Shown here: positions 51,725 through 59,733 of the stretch, in pieces
Layout of the letters: each line of letters starts with the position of its first letter
How positions within the stretch are numbered: the first letter of the stretch is position 1
From: DASXSB01 sp036506275
GTDB lineage: Bacteria > Methylomirabilota > Methylomirabilia > Rokubacteriales > CSP1-6
Assembly (NCBI GenBank): GCA_036506275.1
Contig: DASXSB010000013.1
Span: 1 to 64,000, forward strand
DNA length: 64,000 nt
Reading direction: 5' to 3'
Position numbers and translations under genes: made by a program
Notes under the pieces: generated by a model
Seen by the model: only the letters and a program-made list of their open reading frames with translations
Databases searched by the model: none
What the model was told of the DNA's origin: nothing

Positions 51725-52300
51725 TCATTCTACATGAAGGCGCGCGTAGTCCTCGGGCGTGTCCACGTCGGGCGGCATGGGGGCGTCGATGGCAACGCGC
51801 GTCACCCGCCCCGGATTCGCGTTCACGACCGCCCGCGCGCCGCCGTCGCCGGTGAGCGCGCGCAGTTCCGGGAAGACGTCGAGCGCGAAGAGCACGGGAG
51901 TGCCCTGCACGCCGCGGTACACCGGCGCCACGATCGCCTTCCTGTCCTCGTGAAACGCGTCGAGCAGCGCGGGCACCACGGAGGCAGGCAGTCGAGGCTG
52001 ATCGCCGAGCGCAATCAGCACCGCGCGCGTCCACGGCTTGAGGGCGGCCACGCCGACGGCGATCGACGATCCTTGCCCGTCCTGGGGTCGCGGGTTGACG
52101 GCGAAGCGCACGGCGAGACCGGCGAGGGCCTCGCGCACCGCGGTGTCATCGGCGCCCGTCACCACCACGACGTCCTCCACGTGCGGAAGCACGCGCTCGA
52201 CGCTCCATCGCAGCACCGCCTTGCCGCGCAGATCGAGGAGGAGCTTCTGTCGTCCCATGCGACGCGCCAGTCCCGCCGCGAGCACGATCCCCGCGATCAC
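51725..52300 (-). CDS. MobA/MocA-family nucleotidyltransferase
   Basis: A 191-residue NTP transferase: MIAGIVLAAGLARRMGRQKL is the nucleotide-binding start with G-x-G-x-R-M-G-x-x-K. ALGDQPRLPASVVPALLDAF carries the metal-binding Asp of the family. GVQGTPVLFALDVFPELRAL and PMPPDVDTPEDYARL resemble MocA, which makes molybdopterin cytosine dinucleotide, the cofactor of CO-dehydrogenase-type enzymes. It follows coxM by 181 bp and precedes moxR. CTP- versus GTP-specificity cannot be fixed by eye, though cluster context favours CTP. Confidence 0.9.
   Translation of the reverse strand: MIAGIVLAAGLARRMGRQKLLLDLRGKAVLRWSVERVLPHVEDVVVVTGADDTAVREALAGLAVRFAVNPRPQDGQGSSIAVGVAALKPWTRAVLIALGDQPRLPASVVPALLDAFHEDRKAIVAPVYRGVQGTPVLFALDVFPELRALTGDGGARAVVNANPGRVTRVAIDAPMPPDVDTPEDYARLHVE
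51727..51732 (-). promoter_or_regulatory. TAGAAT upstream of moxR-like gene (leaderless candidate)
   Basis: TAGAAT on the minus strand ends 8 nt before the MoxR GTG. It overlaps the last codons of the nucleotidyltransferase. If functional it gives the maturation genes a promoter of their own inside the cluster. No -35 seen. Confidence 0.35.
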
Positions 52301-52425
52301 GGGTCGCGTCGGCTCGCCGGCACGCGCCGGTCGACGCGCCGCGCAGCATGCGCAAGAATCCCGCGCCGCGTGGCGTGCACACGAACCCCGATGAGAGAAG
52401 ACACGACCGGAGGCGACAAGGGGAC

Positions 52426-52474
52426 GACGCCGGGAGCGAGAGCGGAGGCCTCCCTCCCTCCCCCTCCCGGCGTC
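52426..52474. other. Hairpin in the gap after coxM
   Basis: GACGCCGGGAG (52426-52436) and CTCCCGGCGTC (52464-52474) form a perfect 11-bp stem around a 27-nt pyrimidine/purine-rich loop. It ends 8 bp from the coxM stop, so it may end or stabilise the coxSLM message. No T-run follows on the minus strand. Confidence 0.5.
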
Positions 52475-52481
52475 ACGATGC

Positions 52482-53351
52482 TCAGGAGCGCGCGCGCTTC
52501 AACGCTGCTTCGATCGCCCGCCGCGCGAAGACTCGACAGAGATGCGACTTGTACTCGACGGAACCCTGGAGGTCCGCCTGCACGTCGACGCCGTCCGCCG
52601 CCTTGGCGGCCGCCGCCTCGATCGTGGCCTGATCGAGGTGCTTGCCGGTGAGCCCGGCTTCGACGCCCTTGGCGCGCACCGCCTTCGTCCCGGCGCCGGT
52701 GACGCCCACGCCGGCCTTCGTGCAGGTGCCGCCCCCGTCCACGGAGAGGGCCGCCGCCACGCCGACCACCGCGAACCGTGACGCCGGATGCGGGAACTTC
52801 ATGTAGGCCGCGCCCGTCCCCTTGGCCGGGATCGGCACCTTGATCTCGACGAGGATCTCGTCCTCGCGGACCGCCGTCGACATCAGGCCCTGGAACCAGT
52901 CGTCCACCTTCACCGTGCGCCGGCCCTTGGCGCCCTCGCACACGAACTCGGCGCCGAGCGCGATGATGGAGGCCGGCCAGTCGGCAGCGGGATCGGCGTG
53001 CGCGAGGGAGCCGCCGATGGTCCCGAGGTTACGCACCTGGGGGTCGCCCACGAGCGCGCCCACCTCCGACAGCACCGGAATGCGCTCCTTCACGAGCTTC
53101 GACGACTCCATCTGATAGTGCGTGGTCATGGCCCCGATGACGAGCGCCCCGCCCTCCTCCTTGATGCCGGCCAGCGTCTTGATCTTGCGGAGGTCGATGA
53201 GGTGCTTCGGCTGCGCGAGGCGCAGCTTCATCATGGGAATGAGGCTGTGGCCGCCGGCGAGGAGCTTGGCGTCGTCCTTGAGCTTGCCGAGCAAGCCCAG
53301 GGCTTCCTGCACGCTGCCGGGCGCGTGGTACTCGAATGCGGCGGGGTACAT
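52482..53351 (-). CDS. FAD-binding subunit of a CO-dehydrogenase-type molybdo-hydroxylase (CoxM-like)
   Basis: The 289 residues form the medium, FAD-binding subunit: FEYHAPGSVQEALGLLGKLK, then the pyrophosphate-binding LLAGGHSLIPMMKLRLAQPK and LGTIGGSLAHADPAADWPA (the second FAD contact). The C-terminal CO-dehydrogenase flavoprotein domain has YMKFPHPASRFAVVGVAAAL. GAGGAGG stands just before the ATG. It passes electrons from the 2Fe-2S subunit to an acceptor, probably quinone. It is the last of the coxS-coxL-coxM trio. Confidence 0.93.
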   Translation of the reverse strand: MYPAAFEYHAPGSVQEALGLLGKLKDDAKLLAGGHSLIPMMKLRLAQPKHLIDLRKIKTLAGIKEEGGALVIGAMTTHYQMESSKLVKERIPVLSEVGALVGDPQVRNLGTIGGSLAHADPAADWPASIIALGAEFVCEGAKGRRTVKVDDWFQGLMSTAVREDEILVEIKVPIPAKGTGAAYMKFPHPASRFAVVGVAAALSVDGGGTCTKAGVGVTGAGTKAVRAKGVEAGLTGKHLDQATIEAAAAKAADGVDVQADLQGSVEYKSHLCRVFARRAIEAALKRARS

Positions 53352-53362
53352 GGTGCCCTCCT

Positions 53363-55720
53363 CTATTTCCTGGCGGCCGCCACGGCCTTCCAGATCTTCT
53401 CGGCGGTGAGCGGCATGTCGATGTGAGTCACGCCGAACGGCGACAGCGCGTCGAGGACGGCATTCACGACGGTCGGCGTCGACGCGATCGTGCCTGTTTC
53501 CCCCGCGCCCTTCACCCCGATCGGGTTCACCGGGCTCGGCGTCACCGTGCGGTCGGTGTCGTAGCTCGGGAGCTGGTCCGCCTTCGGTAGCGCGTAGTCC
53601 ATCATGGAGCCGGTGAGGAGCTGGCCGTCGGGGTCGTAGACCCCGTGCTCCCACAGCGCCTGCCCCACGCCCTGCGCGATCCCGCCGTGAACCATCCCGT
53701 CCACGATCATGGGGTTGATGACCTTGCCCACGTCGTCGACAGCCACGTACTTGAGCAGCTTCACGGCGCCGGTGTCGACGTCGACGTCCACCACCGCCAC
53801 GTGGGCACCGAACGGGAACGTGAAGTTGCTCGGATCGTAGAACGTCGTGGCCTCCAGCCCGGGCTCCATCCCCGCCGGGATGTTGTGCGCGAGATAGGCC
53901 ATGAGCGCGACTTCGCCCCAGGCCTTGGACTTGTCGGGCGCGCCTTTCACGGACCACTTGCCGTCGGCGTAGTCGAGGTCCTTCTCGCTGGCCTCGAGCA
54001 GGTGGGCGGCGATCTTGCGTCCCTTCTCCTTGACCTTCTCGACCGACTTCACGATCGCGCTGCCGCCCACGCAGGCGGAACGGCTGCCGTAGGAGCCCAT
54101 GCCGAACGGGATCTGGGCGGTGTCGCCGTGCACGATCTCTACCTGCTCCATCGGGATCCCGAGCTCGTCCGCCACGAGCTGCGCGAACGTGGTCTCGTGG
54201 CCTTGCCCGTGCGAGTGCGAGCCCGTGAAGACGGTGATGGCACCCGTGGGATGGACGCGGACCGCGCCCGACTCCCAGAGCCCGGCGCCGGCTCCCAGCG
54301 ACCCCGCCACCGCCGACGGCGCCGGACCGCACGCCTCGATGTACGTGGTCACGCCCACCCCGATGTAGCGATGGTTGCGGCGCGCCACCTCCTGTTCCTT
54401 GCGCACGGCGGCGTAGCCCGACATCTCGAGCGCGCGATTGAGGGCGGGCTCGTAGTCGCCGCTGTCGTAGGCGAAGGCGACCGGCGTCTGGTAGGGCGTG
54501 CCGCCCGTGAACTTCGGAATCAGGTTGCGCCGCCGCACCTCGGCGGGATCCTGCTTGAGCTCGCGCGCGGCGCGGTCCATGAGCCGCTCGAGGAGGAACG
54601 TGGCCTCCGGCCGCCCTGCCCCGCGATAGGCGTCGACGGGCGCGGTATTGGTCAGCATTCCCCACACCTCGCAGAAGATGTTGGGGAGCTTGTAGACACC
54701 GGACAGCAGCGGCCCGTAGAGGAACGACGGGATCAGCGGCGCGAACGTCGAGAGGTAGGCGCCGAGGTTGGCGTACGTGCTCACACGAAGGCCCGTCACC
54801 ATGCCGCTCTTGTCGAACGCCATGGCGGCCTCGGTGACGTGGTCGCGCCCGTGGGCGTCGTTCATGAAGCTCTCGCGCCGGTCGGCCGTCCACTTCACGG
54901 GCCGCCCGAGCGTCTTCGACGCCCAGCACGCGATGACCTCCTCGTTGTAGACGAAGATCTTCGACCCGAAGCCACCCCCGACGTCGGGGGCGATCACGCG
55001 CATCTTCGTCTCCGGGATGCCGAGGACGAAGGCCGCCATGAGCAGCCGGTGAACGTGCGGGTTCTGGGACGTCACCCACAGCGTCAGCTCGCCGGTGCCC
55101 TGCGAGAACGACGCCACGCAGGCGCGCGGCTCCATCGCGTTCGGGATCAGGCGCTGGTTGAGGATCGGCTGCTGGACCACGGTGGCGGCGGCCTTGAACG
55201 CGGTCTCGGTGGCGGCCTTGTCGCCGATCGTCCAGTAGAAGGACCGGTTGTTGGGGATCTCATCGAAGAGCTGGGGCGCGCCCTGCGCGTGCGCGCGCTT
55301 GCCGTCGCTCACGGCCAGGAGTGGCTCGTAGTCCACGCTCACCGCCTCCGCGGCGTCGCGCGCCGCGTAAGGGCTGTCGGCGACCACCATGGCGACGGGC
55401 TCACCGACGTAGCGGACTTTCCCGGACGCGAACACGGGCCGCGTCGGCACCTTGATGTCCGGAAGCATCCAGCCGCACGGCAAGCCGCCCACCTGCACGT
55501 CCTGACCGCTGTAGACGGCGATCACGCCCGGGCTCGCCTTGGCGCGAGTGGCGTCGATCCGCTGGAGGCGCGCGTGCGCGTGCGGGCTCCGCACGAACGC
55601 CGCGTACGTCATGCCGGGCAGCTTGACGTCGTCCACGTACTGTCCGCGGCCCGTGATGAACCGCGGATCCTCGCGCCGCTTGATCGCCTTGCCGAACAGA
55701 CGTTCAGTGCCGGTCGCCAT
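53363..55720 (-). CDS. Large molybdopterin subunit of a form II CO-dehydrogenase-like enzyme (CoxL)
   Basis: 785 residues of the xanthine oxidase family. Visible: KRREDPRFITGRGQYVDDVK, VRYVGEPVAMVVADSPYAAR, VIAPDVGGGFGSKIFVYNEE, and the active-site loop DAYRGAGRPEATFLLERLMD. Form I CO dehydrogenase has AYxCSFR there; AYRGAGR defines form II, whose physiological substrate is often not CO. GVKGAGETGTIAS holds the active-site Glu. GTG/ATG choice is not an issue (ATG at 55720). It is encoded with CoxS and CoxM, in the S-L-M order typical of form II. Hydroxylation of an unknown aldehyde or heterocycle is as likely as CO oxidation. Confidence 0.92.
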   Translation of the reverse strand: MATGTERLFGKAIKRREDPRFITGRGQYVDDVKLPGMTYAAFVRSPHAHARLQRIDATRAKASPGVIAVYSGQDVQVGGLPCGWMLPDIKVPTRPVFASGKVRYVGEPVAMVVADSPYAARDAAEAVSVDYEPLLAVSDGKRAHAQGAPQLFDEIPNNRSFYWTIGDKAATETAFKAAATVVQQPILNQRLIPNAMEPRACVASFSQGTGELTLWVTSQNPHVHRLLMAAFVLGIPETKMRVIAPDVGGGFGSKIFVYNEEVIACWASKTLGRPVKWTADRRESFMNDAHGRDHVTEAAMAFDKSGMVTGLRVSTYANLGAYLSTFAPLIPSFLYGPLLSGVYKLPNIFCEVWGMLTNTAPVDAYRGAGRPEATFLLERLMDRAARELKQDPAEVRRRNLIPKFTGGTPYQTPVAFAYDSGDYEPALNRALEMSGYAAVRKEQEVARRNHRYIGVGVTTYIEACGPAPSAVAGSLGAGAGLWESGAVRVHPTGAITVFTGSHSHGQGHETTFAQLVADELGIPMEQVEIVHGDTAQIPFGMGSYGSRSACVGGSAIVKSVEKVKEKGRKIAAHLLEASEKDLDYADGKWSVKGAPDKSKAWGEVALMAYLAHNIPAGMEPGLEATTFYDPSNFTFPFGAHVAVVDVDVDTGAVKLLKYVAVDDVGKVINPMIVDGMVHGGIAQGVGQALWEHGVYDPDGQLLTGSMMDYALPKADQLPSYDTDRTVTPSPVNPIGVKGAGETGTIASTPTVVNAVLDALSPFGVTHIDMPLTAEKIWKAVAAARK

Positions 55721-55729
55721 GGCGCGCTC

Positions 55730-56203
55730 TCACTTCTGGGCCGGGTGTTCGGCGGCCCACTGGATTGCCTTCACGATGTTGTGGTAGCCCGTGCAGCGGC
55801 ACAGGTTGCCCTCGAGCTGATGGCGGATCTGCTCCTCGGACGGGTTCGGATATCGCTCGAGGAGCTGATACGACGCCATGATCATCCCGGGGGTGCAGAA
55901 GCCACACTGCAACCCGTGCTTCTCCCAGAAGCCCTGCTGGATGGGATGGAGGTCGCCGTTCTTGGCGAGCCCCTCGATGGTGGTGATGTTGGCGCCGTCC
56001 GCCTGCACGGCGAAGACGTTGCACGCCTTCACCGCTTGGCCGTTCATGAGGATCGTACACGCGCCGCACTGGCTGGTGTCGCAGCCCACGTGCGTCCCCG
56101 TCAGCCCGATCGTCTCCCGGATGTAGTGCACCAGGAGCAAGCGGGGCTCAACCTCGTGTTTGTGCGTCTGGCCGTTGATGGTGACGGTGACCGGCAGTTT
56201 CAC
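55730..56203 (-). CDS. 2Fe-2S subunit of a CO-dehydrogenase-type molybdo-hydroxylase (CoxS-like)
   Basis: 157 residues. The N-terminal plant-type ferredoxin motif is THVGCDTSQCGACTILMNGQ, followed by the remaining Cys at KACNVFAVQ. The C-terminal helical domain holds LQCGFCTPGMIMASYQLLER and LEGNLCRCTGYHNIVKAIQW, the second cluster. Both 2Fe-2S clusters are complete. GTG start after GGAGGACACCC. It opens the coxSLM transcript; the 139-bp upstream gap to the ExeA gene should contain its promoter, but none stands out. Confidence 0.95.
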   Translation of the reverse strand: MKLPVTVTINGQTHKHEVEPRLLLVHYIRETIGLTGTHVGCDTSQCGACTILMNGQAVKACNVFAVQADGANITTIEGLAKNGDLHPIQQGFWEKHGLQCGFCTPGMIMASYQLLERYPNPSEEQIRHQLEGNLCRCTGYHNIVKAIQWAAEHPAQK

Positions 56204-56342
56204 GGGTGTCCTCCGTGGGCAGCATCGAGGAAGAAGCCGGGCGGCCCCCCTCGTGGCGTCAGAGCGTAAGACTTGAGTCGGGGCCTGTCAACGGCCCTGG
56301 CGCGCGTCCTATCGCGCGCGCCGGCGTCTCCTCCAGGCGCGG

Positions 56343-57290
56343 CTACGGCATGCTGCGGGGAACGAAGGCGAGGGCGAGACCGAGGATCGTCACGAGGATC
56401 GCGAGGACCGTGACTTCCGCCACTCGAACGAGCGTCCGCACACGCCGGCGCGGGATCAGGCGCGAGATGCCGCCCTCCCGCTCGACCAGGTGCGGCGAGC
56501 CGAGATCCACCGTGTCGGCGGCGATCACGGACGTCCCCGCGCGATGGCCGGCCTCCAGCGCGGACTGACAGATGTGATTGATCATGCGCGGGATGCCTTC
56601 GGAGAGCTCGAAGATCCGATCCACCGCGTCCGTGGTGAACCGGCACGCGCTCGACACCCGCGCCGAGCGCAAGCGATGAGCGATGTAGGCGGCCGTCTCC
56701 GGACGCGTGAGCGGACGGAGGGTCGTCCGCACGGTGATCCGGCGCTGGAGCTGGTGCACCTCCGGCCGCTGCAGCATCGCGGTCAGCTCCGGCTGTCCGG
56801 CGAGCAGGAAGTGAACGAGCCTGGAGGCATCGCCTTCGAGGTCCGAGAGCATCAGGAGATCCTGGACCACGGGCGCGCTGAGATGCTGCGCTTCGTCCAC
56901 GATGACGAGAACCGTGCGTCCTCGGCCGTGCTCGGTCACCAGGAACTTGGCGAAGTCGGCGAGGAGGTCCGCCTTCCGCATCGAGGCCGGCTGGTGCCCG
57001 ACCTCGGCCAGCAGCGTGTAGAGGATGTCGGCGAACGACAGGGCGGGGTTGCCGACGAACGCCGTCGTCACCGTCTCCGGCAAGCCCGCGCACAGCGCGC
57101 GCAGGATGGTGGTCTTTCCCGTTCCAACCTCGCCCGTGAGCACCATGAAGGCGGCGCCCTCGTCGACGCCCGCACGGAGGGCCTCGAGGGCCGCGCGATG
57201 ACTCTGCGCGAGGTAGAGAAACGCGGGGTCGGGAGTGAGCGCGAAAGCTCGTTGCCGATACGGTTCGTGCGGCGCGAAAACCGACGTCAT
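56343..57290 (-). CDS. ExeA/GspA-like AAA ATPase with C-terminal membrane helix
   Basis: 315 residues. Walker A GEVGTGKTTILRALC (near 50), Walker B VLVIVDEAQHLSAPVVQDLL and LEGDASRLVHFLLAGQPEL are the ExeA/TniB-like set. The N-terminus ALTPDPAFLYLAQSHRAALE is typical of GspA/ExeA. A single membrane helix near the C-terminus (VAEVTVLAILVTILGLALA) anchors it. Such ATPases help secretin or exopolysaccharide (PEP-CTERM/XrtA) machinery insert in the envelope. The peptidoglycan-binding tail of ExeA is absent and no secretion genes are near. Confidence 0.88.
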   Translation of the reverse strand: MTSVFAPHEPYRQRAFALTPDPAFLYLAQSHRAALEALRAGVDEGAAFMVLTGEVGTGKTTILRALCAGLPETVTTAFVGNPALSFADILYTLLAEVGHQPASMRKADLLADFAKFLVTEHGRGRTVLVIVDEAQHLSAPVVQDLLMLSDLEGDASRLVHFLLAGQPELTAMLQRPEVHQLQRRITVRTTLRPLTRPETAAYIAHRLRSARVSSACRFTTDAVDRIFELSEGIPRMINHICQSALEAGHRAGTSVIAADTVDLGSPHLVEREGGISRLIPRRRVRTLVRVAEVTVLAILVTILGLALAFVPRSMP

Positions 57291-57407
57291 GGCATGACCC
57301 GGCGGCGGGACGCGACCGCGGCCGGTCCTTTCAATCGGAGCAACGGATGTGCCACCGGAGGGGACCAAACGTCGCGGGCGCGCGCGCCGCCTTCTACGAG
57401 GAAACGC

Positions 57408-57614
57408 TTATCGCGTGGCGGAATCGCCCCGCGATGTGACGACCGTCTCCGTGACACGGGCGCTACCGGCGAACGCGATGGCCGCGAGGCCGGTGAGGGC
57501 TGCGAGAATGATCGCCGCCGCCGCGATGCGGCGAAGGAGCGACAGCACCCACATCTCCTGCACCACGATCCGCGCCTCCTGAGGCTTGGTGAACATCTCG
57601 GCAGTGGGCTCCAT
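57408..57614 (-). CDS. Possible small single-pass membrane protein
   Basis: A reading frame of about 68 residues whose middle is a strong membrane helix (RIAAAAIILAALTGLAAIAF), following EMFTKPQEARIVVQEM. Starts at 57614, 57596 or a TTG at 57644 are possible; AGGAGG lies just upstream of the 57614 ATG but too close. It is 117 bp upstream of the ExeA-like ATPase start and on the same strand, and a TTGACA lies further upstream. No homologue recognised; it could be a chance frame in GC-rich DNA. Confidence 0.35.
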   Translation of the reverse strand: MEPTAEMFTKPQEARIVVQEMWVLSLLRRIAAAAIILAALTGLAAIAFAGSARVTETVVTSRGDSATR

Positions 57615-57685
57615 GCCCTCCTGGGGACGCAAGGGCCGTTCCAAAATGTGGCGCGCACGTGAAAGCCGCGCCGGTGCGCGGGGTT

Positions 57686-57714
57686 GTAAAACGAACGCCC
57701 CTGACGTCTGTCAA
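57686..57714 (-). promoter_or_regulatory. Candidate promoter with TTGACA -35
   Basis: On the minus strand a perfect TTGACA (57714-57709) is followed after 17 bp by TTTTAC (57691-57686), a poor -10. It would drive the small membrane frame and the ExeA-like gene. It lies just beyond the hairpin after larC. Confidence 0.4.
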
Positions 57715-57720
57715 TTACGA

Positions 57721-57739
57721 CTCCCCCGCTGTCGGGGAG
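57721..57739 (-). terminator. Hairpin after larC
   Basis: CTCCCC (57721-57726) and GGGGAG (57734-57739) form a 6-bp stem around a 7-nt loop. On the minus strand TCGTAATT follows rather than a T-run. It sits 47 bp after the larC stop and may end the lar transcript. Confidence 0.4.
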
Positions 57740-57785
57740 CTGACGGATGTGTCGGACATCGCGTCAGGACGCCCGCGGTGAATTT

Positions 57786-58970
57786 TCAGTCGTCCAGCAG
57801 CCGCCGCGCCTCCGCGCGTGCCGCCTCCAGCACGAATTTGACCGGCACCGACTTGACGGCGGCGAGACGCCGCACGTCGGCGAACTCCGGCGTGGCCGTG
57901 ACCACGCGCCCATCGAGCCGCGACACCTTGCACGGCACCGGGCCGTAGATCGTGGTGAGCGTGACGATCTCGCGCGGCAGCACGGCGCGCTCCCGCGTCG
58001 ACCAGCGCACGCCGATGGTGGTGGACTCCGCGAAGAGGGCGTGGGCGAGCGCCGTCACCGCGGCCGGCGCGCACAGCGCCGTGACCACGATGCCGGGACG
58101 GCCGTGCTTCATGATGACGGGAGTGAGGAACACGTCGAGCGCGCCCGCCTCGAAGAGCCGCTCCAGGACCGGCTCGTAGAGCTGGGGCGACATGTCGTCG
58201 ATGGTCGCCTCGAGCTGCGTCACCGTGTCGGCGCCGGTCGCGTGCGCCCGCTCGCCCACGAATGCTCGGAGGACGTTCGGCGTGTCCGGGAGGTCCATCG
58301 TCCCCGCGCCGTAGCCGATCGCGCTCACCGTCATCGGAGGCATGCGGCCGGGCGCCGTCGCGAGCGTGGAGAGGATCGCCGCCCCCGTCGGTGTCACGAG
58401 CTCCGCGCGCACGCCGGTGTCCACGAGCGGAAACCCTCGCAGCAGCTCCGCCGTCCCCGGCGCCGGCACCGGCATGCGCCCGTGCGCGCCCGCCACCATC
58501 CCCCCACCGATCGGAAGCGCGGAGGCATGCACCTCGGTGACGCCGAGGAGAGAGAGGGCGACCACGCTTCCCGTGATGTCGATGATGGCGTCCACCGCGC
58601 CCACGTCGTGGAATTCGACGGTGTCGCGAGTGCGACCGTGGACGCGCGCCTCCGCGTCGGCGAGGCGCGTGAAGATCTGCGTCGCGCGTGCCTTCACGGG
58701 CGCCGGCAGGGCGGCCGCGTCCAGGATGGAGAGGATCTCCGGGAGGGCGCGGTGATGACGATGAGGCGCGGGATCGATCTCGACCTCGACCTTGGTGGCG
58801 CGGAAGGCTCCCTTCCGCACCTCGCGCGCGCGCAGGTCCCAGCCCTCGAGGGGAAGGTTCCGCAGCTCGCGCCGGAGGGCGTCGAGGGAGACCCCGGCGT
58901 CGACGAGCGCGCCGAGGATCATGTCGCCGGCGGCGCCGCTCGGGCAGTCGAAGTAGACAATCGGCGCCAC
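57786..58970 (-). CDS. larC: Nickel-pincer cofactor biosynthesis protein LarC
   Basis: LarC is the CTP-dependent nickel insertase (cyclometallase) of the nickel-pincer cofactor. The 394 residues begin IVYFDCPSGAAGDMILGALV and have VEFHDVGAVDAIIDITGSVV and HASALPIGGGMVAGAHGRMP. VTPTGAAILSTLA and EATIDDMSPQLYEPVLERLF follow. In Lactobacillus larC is split by a frameshift into larC1/larC2; here it is one uninterrupted frame. GTG start, 4 bp after the larB stop. It ends the larE-larB-larC group. Confidence 0.93.
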   Translation of the reverse strand: MAPIVYFDCPSGAAGDMILGALVDAGVSLDALRRELRNLPLEGWDLRAREVRKGAFRATKVEVEIDPAPHRHHRALPEILSILDAAALPAPVKARATQIFTRLADAEARVHGRTRDTVEFHDVGAVDAIIDITGSVVALSLLGVTEVHASALPIGGGMVAGAHGRMPVPAPGTAELLRGFPLVDTGVRAELVTPTGAAILSTLATAPGRMPPMTVSAIGYGAGTMDLPDTPNVLRAFVGERAHATGADTVTQLEATIDDMSPQLYEPVLERLFEAGALDVFLTPVIMKHGRPGIVVTALCAPAAVTALAHALFAESTTIGVRWSTRERAVLPREIVTLTTIYGPVPCKVSRLDGRVVTATPEFADVRRLAAVKSVPVKFVLEAARAEARRLLDD

Positions 58971-58974
58971 GGCG

Positions 58975-59733
58975 CTAGCGGATCTTGGCGACGAGGTGGT
59001 TTATCTGGCTCGCCTGGTGCGCGGCGCCGTAGCCGTTGTCGATGTTCACGACCGAGATGCCGGGAGCGCAGGAGTTCAGCATGGCGAGGAGCGCGGCCAG
59101 TCCGCCGAACGACGTCCCGTAGCCAACGCTCGTCGGCACCGCGATCACCGGTCGGTCGACGAGCCCTGCCACCACGCTCGGCAGAGCGCCTTCCATCCCC
59201 GCCACGGCCACGATCGCGTTCGCGTCCCGCAAGACGTCGCTGACCGCGAGGAGCCGGTGGAGACCGGCCACGCCGCAGTCATAGAGTCGCTCCACGCGAT
59301 TGCCGAGCGCCTGCGCCACCAGCGCCGCTTCTTCCGCCACCGGCAAGTCGGCGGTGCCGGCGGCCACCACCGCGATCAGCCCGACCTCGTCAGTGGGCGC
59401 GGGGTTCACCACGAGAACCCGGGCTTTGGCGCTATACGTGTACGAGAGGTGGGCGGCCCCCACCGCCTCCGCCACCCCGCGGTCGGCACGCGTCGCCACG
59501 ACGTTGGTGTGATGGACGGCGAGACGGCCGACGATCGCCACCACCTGCTCCGCGGTCTTGCCCTCGCAGAACACCGCTTCCGGGGCGCCGCCGCGGAGCG
59601 CGCGGTGCGTGTCCACCTTCGCGAATCCGAGATCCTCGAACGGCAGTGCGCGCAACCGCGCCAGGGCGACGTCGACGGCCACGCGCCCCGCGCTCACCTC
59701 CTCGAGCAGTCGCTGCAGCGCCTCCCTGGTCAT
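58975..59733 (-). CDS. larB: Pyridinium-3,5-biscarboxylic acid mononucleotide synthase LarB
   Basis: LarB carboxylates and hydrolyses nicotinic acid adenine dinucleotide in the first step of nickel-pincer cofactor synthesis. The 252 residues have an N-terminal helical region with FEDLGFAKVDTHRALRGGAP and EAVFCEGKTAEQVVAIVG. A PurE-like domain follows: VAAGTADLPVAEEAALVAQA, DCGVAGLHRLLAVSDVL, VVAGMEGALPSVVAGLVDRP-type core and PTSVGYGTSFGGLAALLAML. ATG overlaps the larE stop (ATGA). Confidence 0.93.
   Translation of the reverse strand: MTREALQRLLEEVSAGRVAVDVALARLRALPFEDLGFAKVDTHRALRGGAPEAVFCEGKTAEQVVAIVGRLAVHHTNVVATRADRGVAEAVGAAHLSYTYSAKARVLVVNPAPTDEVGLIAVVAAGTADLPVAEEAALVAQALGNRVERLYDCGVAGLHRLLAVSDVLRDANAIVAVAGMEGALPSVVAGLVDRPVIAVPTSVGYGTSFGGLAALLAMLNSCAPGISVVNIDNGYGAAHQASQINHLVAKIR

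Larger units (their letters stand above)
57291..57785. other. Intergenic region between larC and the ExeA gene
   Basis: 495 bp. It holds only the uncertain small membrane protein frame (57408-57614), a candidate promoter (57686-57714) and a hairpin after larC (57721-57739). No other coding signal or repeat was seen on either strand. Confidence 0.6.
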
